Of a stretch of DNA of 58,717 nucleotides, positions 35,827-49,800 are shown piece after piece (the stretch's first letter is position 1; each line of letters starts with the position of its first letter). Source of the stretch: Pelomyxa schiedti (lineage: Eukaryota; Evosea; Pelobiontida; Pelomyxidae); contig JAHLWZ010000331.1 of the NCBI GenBank assembly GCA_020536535.1, positions 1,748 to 60,464 of the forward strand, in the 5' to 3' direction. Under the pieces are notes generated by a model. The model had not been told where the DNA came from. It did not search any database and was given only the letters and a program-made list of their open reading frames with translations. A program made the translations under genes and the position numbers.

Positions 35827-36286
35827 TTAGGGTTTGTTTGTGTACTCAAGGCAATTGAAGCGTACTCCCTCACGTGGCTTGGCCATCCATGGTGCCACTG
35901 TCTCACGCCACTGTGTTTGTGTGGGCATCGAACACCACTATTCAAAAAAAAAATCTAAAATACCTTAAGGTAGTGGGGTGTCTGCTGGTGCCTGGTAAAG
36001 TCCTCTTTGGTTTTGTAAACCTTGGGATTGCGTCATTGTCATGCCCACAGCACCAAAGGGGAAAAAAAACAAAAAAAAACCCCCACAAAGTATGTACCTC
36101 AATAAACAAGAACCTAGTTTTGTCCTCCTCGTGCTGAGCGACGTCGAACCTTACACACCCAGGCTCATGGTGCGTAGATCTTGCGTTTACCAACGAGGCC
36201 TCGAGAAACTCCCCCACGTTCTCGGGCTTGACGAAAATGCTGACGTTGACCAAGTAATACGGTGCTGTCGCTTCGGTGGCCGACAT
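35827..36286 (-). CDS. Antibiotic-biosynthesis-monooxygenase (ABM) domain protein
   Basis: This is a small protein starting MSATEATAPYYLVNVSIFVK. It continues PENVGEFLEASLVNARSTHH EPGCVRFDVAQ and TRFLFIEVYKTKEDFTRHQQ TPHYLKW, and ends VAPWMAKPREGVRFNCLEYT then NKP-stop. This is the complete dimeric ferredoxin-like ABM fold (YgiN/LsrG type), with the conserved H-x-x-T-P-H-Y/F-x-x-W motif. Members are small cofactor-independent oxygenases or isomerases; the substrate here is unknown. Two introns: one about 89 nt long, the other (35938-35963) only 26 nt with an in-frame TAG. The M at 36286 is the first good ATG; an upstream in-frame extension without ATG also exists. Confidence 0.87.
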
Positions 36287-36875
36287 CAAAATTTGGTTAT
36301 CCTCTCGCAACACGATCAAATTCGCGAAAATAACTTTCCAATTTGGAGTGGAAGCATTGCTGGGACACAGAAGCGTGGCCAGACGAAACGGGACTCGCAA
36401 GAAAGGAGCGGATTTACTAGCACAATTAGTTGGCCCTTCTTCTTCAGAGGGGACACCACCTCGATCTAGCTGAGGGGCCTGAAGTTGGGAGCCATTTCCC
36501 ACAGGCACTGCAGCAGGTCTACTAGCCCTTTCCTGGCTCTGGGAGGAGTACGTGGAAGTGCTTCTATCACATCAAGTAATGGTGATCATGCTTTGTGTCT
36601 AGCATCTAGGTGCTCCCATTACTCCGTTTTGGAATCAAAAAGGAAACAAAAAAGCCATTCAAATCTCTCTGGTATCTTCTCAACTGTAGTATTATTAATG
36701 AAGTAAGTGCAAGTGTTGAACAAGGTGGGTCTTGCATGCACGAAGTTTCACAACAAGAGATATTTTAAAATCAACACATCAACGTTAATTCAACGTTGAA
36801 GTCAGAAGACACACCCAGAGTGATGTGCTTGTGGTGGTATACAGGAGAATGCTGGTGTTTGCGGGAGAGTGATTT
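36287..36875. other. Intergenic region (about 590 bp)
   Basis: This lies between the ABM start and the adenylate cyclase stop, both on the minus strand. Only short, unsupported ORFs occur. A direct/inverted CAACGTT motif pair is seen near 36780-36797. The 5' regulatory region of the ABM gene should lie here, but no motif stands out. Confidence 0.4.
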
Positions 36876-39800
36876 TTAAACCTTGCTGAAATGGTGAACG
36901 ATTGTCCAACCAGAGGGAGTTCCTTCAGCAAGGAATTGTGATGCGAGTGAAAGGAGGTGCTTGTACCACAGGTCTTCACCTTCAACAATGTGGAAATAGT
37001 CCGCACACTCTCCGGACCTGTCATGGTATTCCTTGAGTGCTTCAACACACTTGGAGAACTCGGAAGACTCATAGAATTGCACCGCTGCTGTGAATGTTTC
37101 ACAAAGCTGTGAAACTTCGTTGGAACAGCTGTGTAAATCCCCAACCAACTGGTAAACGACACTGCTGTTGGATTTCCCTTTGACCTGAACGGGAATAAGA
37201 AGATGAAAGCAAGCCGGCAAGCCTCACCTGAACAGTTCCGAGCTTCCTGGTGACAAATGAATTCTTCACATGGGAATGTAGCACCCCATCAATGAGAACT
37301 GTTGTGCCAAAGACTTTGTTCAGTCCCTCCAAGCGTGACCTGTGTGAGTTTCAGTAAAGAAGAAACTAACAGTGGGTGGTGGAGATCATCACTCACGCAA
37401 GGTTGACAGAGTCACCCAAAACAGTGTACTGAAAAAATAGATCTGAGATGGAGAAAAGGTACGGATACTGATATTCATAAATTTTAATTTATTTTCTAAC
37501 TTGAAATCTGTCACTGCTTCCAGAATTTCCAGCCAATACAGTACCAGAACACAATGCATATCTAGCACGAAAAACTGGAAGTTTCCTGCTGGCCCAGTTG
37601 ATTTGCATCTCCTTCAGAGCTCTCTGTGATTCCAACACTGTTTGACACGCCTAATTTCACTTTCATACAAACGTGGGCCATAAAAACAGATAAAACCTCC
37701 AATTCTTGATTTGGGACAGGTTCGGGACTTCCCCAAAACGCCATGATACCTGAATGATAGTGTTATGTTAAGGAGAGACACCAAAGACACGTACAATCTC
37801 CGATCTGCATCACAGTGTTAATACAAATGGACAACTCCAGGAACACACGATTTTATCAACAGTTCCGTTGTGTTTCTTGATGTGCGTGCACATGAGATCC
37901 ATGAAGTCTGTGAACACTTCCATCAGTGCTCCTGGTGTGACTTCTTCAGTGATTGCTGTGAAGTCCTGGTGTGAGAGATTTTAGTTTACCGAGCACAATC
38001 AGAGGATTTCGCTCACCACAATGTCACAGAACATGGTTGTGCAATAAGTCCGATGAACTCCAAGCTTTGCAACCTTGCCTCGCTTCACCAACCACGAAAC
38101 AACTTGCATTGGAACATAATGCTTGAGCGATTGAAGCATTCTCTTCATCCTGTGATTTTGAGTTGATACAGTGGGTAACCGAAATGATGGAGAAAAACCT
38201 GTGCATGCTCCCTGCAATCGAGCTGATTTCACTGAATGGAGATTTGTAAAGAGACATCTCCGCTGAGCTGGTGCCGGTAAACTCTCCTTCCAACAGAGCA
38301 GCTTGTTCCATTTGCATACGGAGTGTTTTCAGTGGCCACGTCAGAAGCAACGTCACTGTGGAAAAAAAGGGTGAGTGTTTCTTCAACTATGATGGAGAGT
38401 TTCTCACGGAGGAAGACAATCAGTGAAAACAGCACCACAAGTGCAACAGAAACTCCAATTGTCTTCCCCATCATCAGCTTGACACTTCCGAAGTAATCCT
38501 TCTGAGGAATACCCAACACAACAATGAAGTCAGTGATCCCAGTCCCAGGTCGTGGATTGAAGACATCCATGCGGAGTTGATATCGGGAATCGTCGATTTC
38601 AGTTGTGCCAGAATACAGATTCCCTGTGGTTGTTGTGTTCTTGAGCTGCGATTGCAGAATCAATCCAATTTGCCCTGTGAGGCTGTCGGTTGATTCCCAC
38701 ATCTGCAGCAAAAGTGAGATTGTCTCTATTGTTGTTATAAACCTTCACACGTGTGGGCTCACCATCAGGAACGTCTACACTCACCAGAACATCATTCCTG
38801 TTTGTTGTGAGGATATCTCCATTGAACTCCACAAGCCAGAAGTTTCCGGTTTTCCCCACCTTGATTTATCATCAGGATTAGGTTTAGAAATTGAAATGAC
38901 AAGCCTCTGTGTTCTCTGATAACACGTGGAGAGATGTTTGCAAATAGAAATCGACCGCAACAACTCCACAAGGTGGACTGTCACCGCATTTCAATGGTGC
39001 AGACACAGTGATACCTGGTTTAAACTTCATGAATAATTTTGTTTGGAATGAACACTGGGTTACCAAGGCATTTTTCGGGAAGGAATGTGTAGACAGGAGA
39101 CCATTGAAGAGTCGATGAATTGATTGTGGCTGGATACCTTGATTGAAGTAAGGGGCTGATAAACCATTTGCGTTCGTTGTTAACAACCATGGGCGTTCTC
39201 TACAATCGTACCATGTGCCATCATCACCGACCGTTGCACCCAAGGTAACAGGTTCCAGTGAATTGAGGTCGATAGCTGCAATGCGAGTAAGTGTAATAAT
39301 TTGCAAAGGGAAAGGAGGAACTGAACATAGGAAGGACCAGTTCGTGCTTGGGCACTGTTGTGTGATAATAGTTCTATTCCAGGGATTCTGGTATCCCGCC
39401 CCAGTAAACAGTCCTGTCTCAGAACCAGCGTAAAGAAACAACTGAAGAAAACTCACTTCAATAGAGAGGAAGTGAGCTAAACAAACATATTTATGGTCTG
39501 GAATGAATGTTTGTGTCAAGAAGTGTCTCCACAGCTGTAGAAGAAGGGGTTTTGTACGCCAACCAGAACGTGATATGGACAAACCTGTTCAAAATTCGCC
39601 TCGTCACAAACGTTGGCGTAAAAGCAAGGTAGTTTTGCATTTTCTTCAATTAAACGCTCTCCAAGCTTAAGTATTTCAGTCAAAGACTCCTCCGTGCTGG
39701 TAGCAACCTAAACAAACGAAAATAACAATTAGAATCTCTAAGTGCACAAGGGCTTTGTGTAGGTTTTGTTATAATTCTAAAACGCGCCGAGTTTTTTGTG

Positions 39801-40324
39801 GTGACGCCTACAAAGTTCAATCAAATTTGGTAGTGCGTACAAAGTTCATGTACGAGGACACAACGTGATCCACCGAATCGTTTGCGGAGGTGTACCACAT
39901 GAGCCAAAGCGGGACGAGGGAACAAACGAGTGCCACCTCGAGCAGTATCATTATCGCAGTCCTTATCGACACTTTCGGCATCCATCTCCTGTGCCGTAAC
40001 GTTAATGTTGTCGTTAGTATTCTCGGCGCGCGTGCGCGGCATTGTCACAAACAACGGCTGAAGAAACACTCCCGAAAGAAAGAGGCAAAGAAGAAAATTT
40101 TGCACCCACCTCCTCTTGGTGGGGTCGTGGTGGTTGTTGTTGTTGTCCAAGTCATAAAGAAACATCAACGATGAGGCTGAACCACCAGCAGCACCGAATG
40201 AAGTGGCTGTGGAATCATATGACGCTGACGGCGGTAGTGGCGGTGTCGACGACGTCGAACACGATGATGGGTGCACCTTGTTATGATGAGGTGGTAGTAT
40301 TGTCACACCAAGTTGCTGTGACAT
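36876..40324 (-). CDS. Receptor-type class III adenylate cyclase with extracellular Cache domain
   Basis: The start MSQQLGVTILPPHHNKVHPS precedes a Ser/Pro/Asn-rich tail and a first membrane helix (WVQNFLLCLFLSGVFLQPLF). A long extracellular region follows, with ESLTEILKLGERLIEENAKL, a Cache-like block (GTWYDCRERPWLL, PPCGVVAVDFYLQTSLHVLS) and a second helix (TIGVSVALVVLFSLIVFL). Inside the cell a linker (SIAGSMHRMKRMLQSLKHYV) leads to the cyclase: TMFCDIVDFTAITEE (metal Asp), VDKIIGDCIMAFWGSP (Lys plus second metal Asp), YTVLGDSVNLASRLEG (Asp purine contact, transition-state Arg). Lys and Asp specificity residues point to cAMP rather than cGMP. It ends WTIVHHFSKV-stop. The IIGD segment needs a 10-nt microexon (37795-37804). 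Confidence 0.9.
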
Positions 40325-40796
40325 GGTGGTTTTTTGGCATCAAGTATCAAGGTTTTTTCTTTTAGTGTTGGTGATCAAAACAAGATCAAAGATCCAACAC
40401 TACCACTTACACTAAGCTTGCAGTTAGTGTAGCTTGAAATTCAACTGGAACAGTATTCCGCTCGATTCCGTCATCTTGGGTCAGGACCTGGCTTTTACGG
40501 CACATGTGGAGGTTCGGCTTGGGCAGCATTTACAGAGTCGCTCCTTGTTTCGACTTCTCCTTTCATATCACATGGATTGGTATTGCCGTGCTTACTTTCC
40601 AAATACTTCCTCTGTGCGCTTCTGAAGGCTTGTATTTGTGTTGTCAGTGCTGCATCTCGCAATCAGTAAGAATTAACTTGGAAAGAAAAGAAGTTTTCCA
40701 GAAATTACTGGGCTGTTAGAGATATTCTTGTTGGGTTGTGTAGAAGCACCCAAAAAGGCACTTCAGCATGGACAATCTTACATTTGAAATACTTGG

Positions 40797-40906
40797 AGAG
40801 CCTATGTGGTACTCGGGTTGCGTGTCCAGTAGCACGTTAGACTCTATACTGCTAATTCTAAGTAGTTCACTCACCAGCTCTGCAACCCTAGTACCACATA
40901 GGCTCT
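40797..40906. repeat. Long inverted repeat / hairpin
   Basis: Arms at 40797-40821 (AGAGCCTATGTGGTACTCGG then GTTGC) and 40882-40906 pair over 25 bp with one mismatch, around a 60-nt loop. The innermost 7 bp (GGGTTGC/GCAACCC) resemble a tRNA acceptor stem, and the loop holds CTGCTAA, as in a tRNA-Ser(GCT) anticodon loop, but no full cloverleaf forms. It could be a hairpin RNA precursor, a tRNA-derived relic or a small foldback element. Confidence 0.75.
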
Positions 40907-41433
40907 TTTGGTGGCTGCAAGTAAGCCACCGGCAATGAATAACAATAGCATGAATATATGAAATTCGTTGAGAAAGCAGGAAAGTGAGGAGAGGAAAATA
41001 AAACCGAAACTTAACTTTGGGGAGATGTGGTTCCCAGTTTCCAAAAGAGTTTCTGCGGCACAGTACTAAGTCAACAAAGTCTCAATTACTTTGGTTGTGC
41101 ATGCTGCAGACAGTTTCGCAGTTTCTCCTTTGATCCTTTTTACACAAGACTTCTTATCCAATTCAAAGAGCATACATATGGTAGTGGGTGTAGAACAAGA
41201 TATTTGTGCCCAAGGTGAAGCTTATGCACAACGCTGCAGAGTGCTTCCAGCAGCACAGTTCACTCTCGCACACTACGTGGAGTAAATCCACCTGGTTCCA
41301 ATCGACCCCCCACCTGTGTCCTCCGCCATACGGGTGAGGCAAGATTGAGGGTGTAAAAGAACCTGAGAAAGCGGAGCAAAGCCGCACGTATTCTCCTGAA
41401 CCTGCCTGTCAGTCCGGGTTACCTATTATGTTT

Positions 41434-41477
41434 GAGTGGGGTGATGATGAATATGGAGTGGGGTGATGATGAATATG
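41434..41477 (+). repeat. 22-bp direct tandem duplication
   Basis: GAGTGGGGTGATGATGAATA TG occurs twice back to back and a partial third copy (GAGAGGGGG) follows. It would encode EWGDDEYG-like peptide in one frame, but no gene model contains it. Confidence 0.8.
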
Positions 41478-41990
41478 GAGAGGGGGATTTACCTTGGCGA
41501 CGTTACACTGTAAGTGGAAAATCCACCACCTATTCTCAGGTGAAACGAGAAAAAGAAGAAAGAAGAAGCCACACACTAGTGGCCAAACTGCTGGAGATCA
41601 GAAGGCCGGCGATGCTTCCATGATACCCACAACACCACCTGGTTTTTGGGGTGAGAAATCGAAAAATAAAAACAGAGAAGACAAAACATACACACAGGTT
41701 CCGGCTTGAGGCATCCATTGAAGTGCGACAACCATGGACAGCCCTAGTGGGAGAGAGTAAGACTTAAAACACAAACGGAAACACACCACTGTGTCCATTG
41801 CATTGTATAACAATACAACTAAAAACAAAAGAATAAGTAAATAAAATAAAAAAAAAAACAAAATAAATAAATATAATTAAACTAAAATTAAAATACGGTA
41901 TAAAATTAATTAAATGTATTTAATTTTATTTAAATAAAATAGATAGATAACCAAATAAATATACCGTTGGCAGAAGCCGCCCTGCACCAC

Positions 41991-42101
41991 ACGGCCCACG
42001 GCCCACGGCCCACGGCCCACGGCCCACGGCCCACGGCCCACGGCCCACGGCCCACGCCCCACGCCCCACGCCCCACGCCCCACGCCCCACGCCCCACGCC
42101 C
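41991..42101 (+). repeat. GC-rich 7-bp tandem array
   Basis: About nine units of ACGGCCC are followed by about six of ACGCCCC, a one-base variant. The array creates long spurious ORFs (GRGPWAV repeats) on both strands. It stands directly next to very AT-rich DNA. Confidence 0.9.
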
Positions 42102-42429
42102 AGCACTCTGCACCCCGTAGTGCCGCCGGCACACCACCTCGTGGACGGAGACCCATACGTCATCCACAGCCCCGACGCACCAGCACAACTCCACCCCACA
42201 GCCGAGATACCAGTCGGCTGCACGGCATGTCCACCTTACGTTGTCCTGCACAACGCTGGCTAGCCGGCACTACGATTTCTCTCGGAGTTTTTTCCTGAGA
42301 ACTGATGACCGATGGGTCTGAGAGCCTTGTCATGGGCACCGACGGCTGGAAAATGGGGGGAAACACTTTTTTAACCTGTTCAACACTCTGTGGGACCTCT
42401 GGTTGGAGTTTTTGACTGCAGGATACAAA

Positions 42430-42465
42430 GTGTAAAATGACCGCCCCGGGGCGGTCATTTTACAC
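42430..42465. repeat. Perfect 36-bp palindrome upstream of NSF
   Basis: The half-site TGTAAAATGACCGCCCC (17 bp) is followed by its exact reverse complement with no spacer, with one further flanking G/C pair. A third copy of the same 17-mer is at 42516-42532 and a degenerate partial (GTGACCGCCCT) at about 42478. The cluster sits about 215-320 bp before the NSF ATG. It is a candidate dimeric protein-binding site or mobile-element end. Confidence 0.85.
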
Positions 42466-42515
42466 AGGAAATGATAGGTGACCGCCCTAAATTACATCAT
42501 GTGGTTTTTCCTCTA

Positions 42516-42532
42516 TGTAAAATGACCGCCCC
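42516..42532 (+). promoter_or_regulatory. Third copy of the 17-bp palindrome half-site
   Basis: An exact TGTAAAATGACCGCCCC match, in the same orientation as the left arm of the palindrome, 214 bp upstream of the NSF start. A regulatory role is inferred only from repetition and position. Confidence 0.55.
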
Positions 42533-42746
42533 TGGGCTCCAGATATGTTTCAATTGTGAGCAAAGTTGGGGGGAAAAGTACGACCTGTCACCCCAACTTC
42601 GTTCAAACGAAACCCCTTTTTCGTCGAACAAGGCAACGTCGGCGCTGTGGTGAGACTCCCATCATCAAAAAAAAAACCACAGAAAAAAACAAAGTCAAAA
42701 AAAAACAAAACAAAGAGAGGACAGACACGCCACTCCAAACACAAAA

Positions 42747-46116
<3,370 letters not shown>

Positions 46117-46393
46117 AATGGCCCTGACCCCCAATTAAAAAAAAAACAAGTTTCAGTAGTACTTTGTATCACACTAAGACCTAAGTCCCTAGATTATCTG
46201 TTCTTATTTGGCTGCACGCCGAAACGCAACAACCTCATCACCAGTTAGAATTTCAACATAATTCCAAAACCGCTCTATCCGCAGTTGCAGGTGCTGGAAC
46301 TCACTTATGGTGTTAGTTTGGCAGCATTTCCCGGCCTGTGATTTGCTTTTAACCGAGATGACATGGGGGCAAATCTTGCATAATAGACAATAA

Positions 46394-46780
46394 ATGGAAA
46401 AGAACTCTGTTCATAAAGAAGACCTCAAGACAACAACAGGGCCGTCACTCTATGAAGACTTCTCGAAGATCTTCACTGGTATACAACAAACTTTGTATAG
46501 ATCTCACCTGTGTGAAACAGACTTACTTACAAATCTCACAACCGAGACAACGGCGATTGCTGGGGAGGCTCAGAAAGCTGTGTCCGACTTGAGAGAATTG
46601 CACCAGAACTTGAGCGACGATCTACTGTCCAGAATTAAATCGGCCGAGACAATGGAGGTAGCTGGGCTCCACAAACTCACTTCTTTGCACCAACACATAC
46701 AGACCGAACTCCAGCTGTATCAGAGCAAGATCTCCGAGTACCTCAAAACGGTTGACGCTCTGAAGAACAAGGACTCCTAA
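46394..46780 (+). CDS. Small coiled-coil protein, unknown
   Basis: A single-exon 128-residue ORF with normal codon use, starting MEKNSVHKEDLKTTTGPSLY. It is predominantly helical with heptad-like hydrophobics (LLTNLTTETTAIAGEAQKAV, LHQNLSDDLLSRIKSAETME, LHQHIQTELQLYQSKISEYL) and ends ALKNKDS-stop. The size and helical character resemble subunits of BLOC/BORC-type or kinetochore complexes, but I cannot assign one. It is one of the very few intronless genes here. It lies 277 bp after NSF and 104 bp before the mannosidase start. Confidence 0.7.
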   Translation: MEKNSVHKEDLKTTTGPSLYEDFSKIFTGIQQTLYRSHLCETDLLTNLTTETTAIAGEAQKAVSDLRELHQNLSDDLLSRIKSAETMEVAGLHKLTSLHQHIQTELQLYQSKISEYLKTVDALKNKDS

Positions 46781-46884
46781 CAAGCCATCATCTTCTTCAC
46801 AAATTTTCCGATCTCTGCACCTCTCTGATTTCCAATGGGCGTTCTCCTAACAGCCTCAACAACACAAAAAAAACCGGTTTTCGG

Positions 46885-49800
46885 ATGGTGCTTCCCGGTC
46901 GCATTGGGTTCGTTTTTGCTGCGACCACGGCACTGTTGCTGTGTGAGATCGGGTGTGTTTGTAGCGCTGCGGGGGCGGACGCGCAACCGCATTATGGGGG
47001 TGTGTTTGGGTCGTACTTGTACTCGCTTGAGCTGAGGCCGTTTATTGAGTGTGAGGACCCTAACAGATTCACTGGGAGGTGCTCGTGTCCTCAGGTATTC
47101 ATTCCATGTCTATTAATTGAGGATTTCTATGGGAAATTCAATTTAATGTGAAATACATATTTCTGTGTTTGGGTGGAATGTGGTGGAGTGATGTTTGATG
47201 TGTTTGTTGGTGCCTGTTGATATGGAATCACTTACTATTTGCAATAGGGTTACACAGGGGAGGTCACTGGCAGGATTATAAATGATGGAGATGGAACTGG
47301 TGACTTTGGTGGGTACTTGTGGTATTGTGCTGATGGCACTCTCTATCCCTCTTCTGGGTGGGGTGGTTCCTACCAGGTTTTTGATTTTTGTTACAATTAT
47401 GTATTGACAAATGGTTTTCCATACCAGGAGGATGCAAATGTGACAGATGGACAAGGGGTATTCCTTATCCTTCCCTGTCTAAATGAGTTCTGACGGTTTT
47501 TTTCAGTGCCGATTCCCGAACAAATACACTGGTACCTGCACTTGCCCTAGTGGATTCCAGCCGATCACCGCTCAAGTCCTCACCGACTTGGTTCGCAATA
47601 CAGTATTGTAATGTTCTTGTATTCACAGAGTCTCAGGATGGAAGTGGTGCAAAACTTATTGAATCTTATGTTTCTTTCTGTTGGGCGAATTCGAGCCTCT
47701 CGGAGGCCTATGCTTTTGGTGGTGCCTATCAGGTATCCACTGTTTGTACTTTTTTCCATTTCTGAGCTTAAAAAAAGACTAATGAAGATGGGACGGGGTG
47801 CCTCACTGCAAATCCGGCAACTGGAGATTGTTCATGCTCCTCAGACTTCCCAGTTCTTCAGGTAGTACAGTACATATACGGCATTCTTTAATTACTTTGC
47901 AGTTACTTCGAGTGGTGAAAACATCTGGTTTCAGACATGAGATGGCTCCGGTTTATGTATGTGAAAGAGGTACAGCTAACCCTATCATGGTCCATGCTGT
48001 TCCCCACACCCATGATGACCCTGGGTGGTTGGAAACGTAAAATTTGGTTCTGTAAGAGTCACCCTAACAACATATAAGTGTCGAGGGGTACTATGACTGT
48101 TGCGTGAAGAATATTCTTGATACTGTTACCCAGAGTTTGGCAGAAAATCCAAACCGACGCTTTACGTATGCCTCTTTAACTCATTGATTTTCTCATTCCA
48201 ATCCAAAGGTATGTGGAAATGTCTTTTTTCACTATCTGGTGGAACCAACAAACTGATGACGTTAAGTCACTTGTTAAAAAACTGGTTAGTACAGGGCAGC
48301 TCGATTTCACAATGTTGGTTCAGGTGAATTCAATTTCCCAGCATTAAACTTCTTCAGAGGTGGCTGGGTTATGCCAGATGAGGCCTGCCCATCATACACT
48401 GATCTCATAGATCAAGTATGTTAATCTGATCACAAATAACTTGGTGAATTAATTGTCTTTGTAACAGATGACTGCAGGGCATCTTTTCCTTAAAGACACA
48501 TTTGGAGAAACCAGTGTACCTACTGTGGGATGGCAAATTGATCCTTTTGGGGTTTTTCCCCGCCAAGACCCTATCCCATCTTACACATGTTTTTCAGCAT
48601 AGTAATGGCAACACCTGGACTTACTCTCAGTTCGATTTTGATTTTCTGGTATCTCTTTCTTTTTCCTATCTATTTCCTTAACATGCTTTTCAGGTGGAAG
48701 TCCGAATAGATTACAAGGCAACTTACCCACCAGAATCTCGTTGAAACCGCGCACTTAACTACACATTTTAGGATATTGACTGGAGGCGCGCCAATGTAGA
48801 GATGGAGTGGATTTGGAGGCCATTCCGAAGTTTTGATGAGTATCCTGAAAAGCAGGACATCTTTTCATTTGAACTCTATAATCGTACGTGTTGTGTTCCT
48901 TAAGCCTGCGTTAATTACACACCAAGATTACGGCTGGCCACCTGGAAGAACTGTCACTGATTCGGTGGGTAACGATCTTACTTTGTCCGAGACTACAAAG
49001 GAGAGCCTCCATAAGCGAAGGCTTACCGCCTCCACTGTTACTTGGGACCCAGTAGCTTTCTCACACTGGACCTATAACACAGTTAATTCCTATAAAACTC
49101 TCAACATTCTGGCACCGATGGGTTTGTAGAGTCATCTTGTACTATCTTCTTCTCACTCCTCTTTTTGTTTTTTTTTATGAAGGAAACGATTTTGAGTGGC
49201 AGGTATGTTACATTTCCACTTAGCTATTGTCCTCACATCCTTAAGAACGCAGAGCCTGACTTCGTTGGGCTTGATGAACTTATTTCTTTCTTTGACGAAC
49301 ACCCTGAGTATGGCATCAATCTTTTCTACAGGTATAGAAACCAACACTCAATAAAGACTAAAAATACTCTGCCAGTACTCCTGCTACTGTTGGAAACACA
49401 TTATTGAGTGCGAGTGAATCTCTGTCTCTCAAAACAGATGACTTCTTCCCTTATTCAGGTATAAAAGAACTACGTGGAATCAAATTTACTAATACCTCGC
49501 AGAAGCTTTCAACGACTACTGGACTGGTTTTTCTATTTTATTCATATCTAATAATAACGGACCTTCTGCAGGCTACTTTACCAGCCACCCAGCATTCAAA
49601 AGATATGTCCGAACCTCATCAGCTTTATTTCACAGTGCGCGGCAAATACATACACTAGCCTCGAGTGATGGGAAACTTCTTGATAGTCTTGATGCCCCAT
49701 GGCACGCAGTTTCTGTGACACAGGTACCTAGCATTGCATAAAATTTACATTCACTCGTTTTTAGCATCATGACGCAATTACTGGAACCTCCAAGTCATTT

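Larger units (their letters stand above)
40325..42746. other. Gene-poor island with repeats and ORF fragments
   Basis: I cannot support a gene in this 2.4-kb stretch. Short ORFs of uncertain value exist, for example 40504-40719 (GLGSIYRVAPCFDFSFHITW, hydrophobic) and 41494-41709 (HHLFSGETRKRRKKKPHTSG). They do not splice into a convincing product. The island contains a long hairpin (40797-40906), a 22-bp duplication (41434-41477), an AT-rich run (about 41815-41960), a 7-bp GC-rich tandem array (41991-42101) and a perfect palindrome (42430-42465). It separates the divergent starts of the adenylate cyclase and NSF. Confidence 0.6.

Noticed and set aside
40797-40906. Calling the hairpin a functional tRNA
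   Set aside because: Only acceptor-like arms and an anticodon-like loop are found. The D and T arms do not pair and the B box is poor.
41434-41700. A gene built from EWGDDEYGEGDLPWRR and the following basic ORF
   Set aside because: No start, splice pattern or stop gives a consistent product, and the first part is a tandem duplication.
41910-42263. Long ORFs on both strands with GRGPWAV or HGPRPTA repeats
   Set aside because: They are by-products of the 7-bp GC-rich tandem array; they start and end at its edges and have no homologous flanks.
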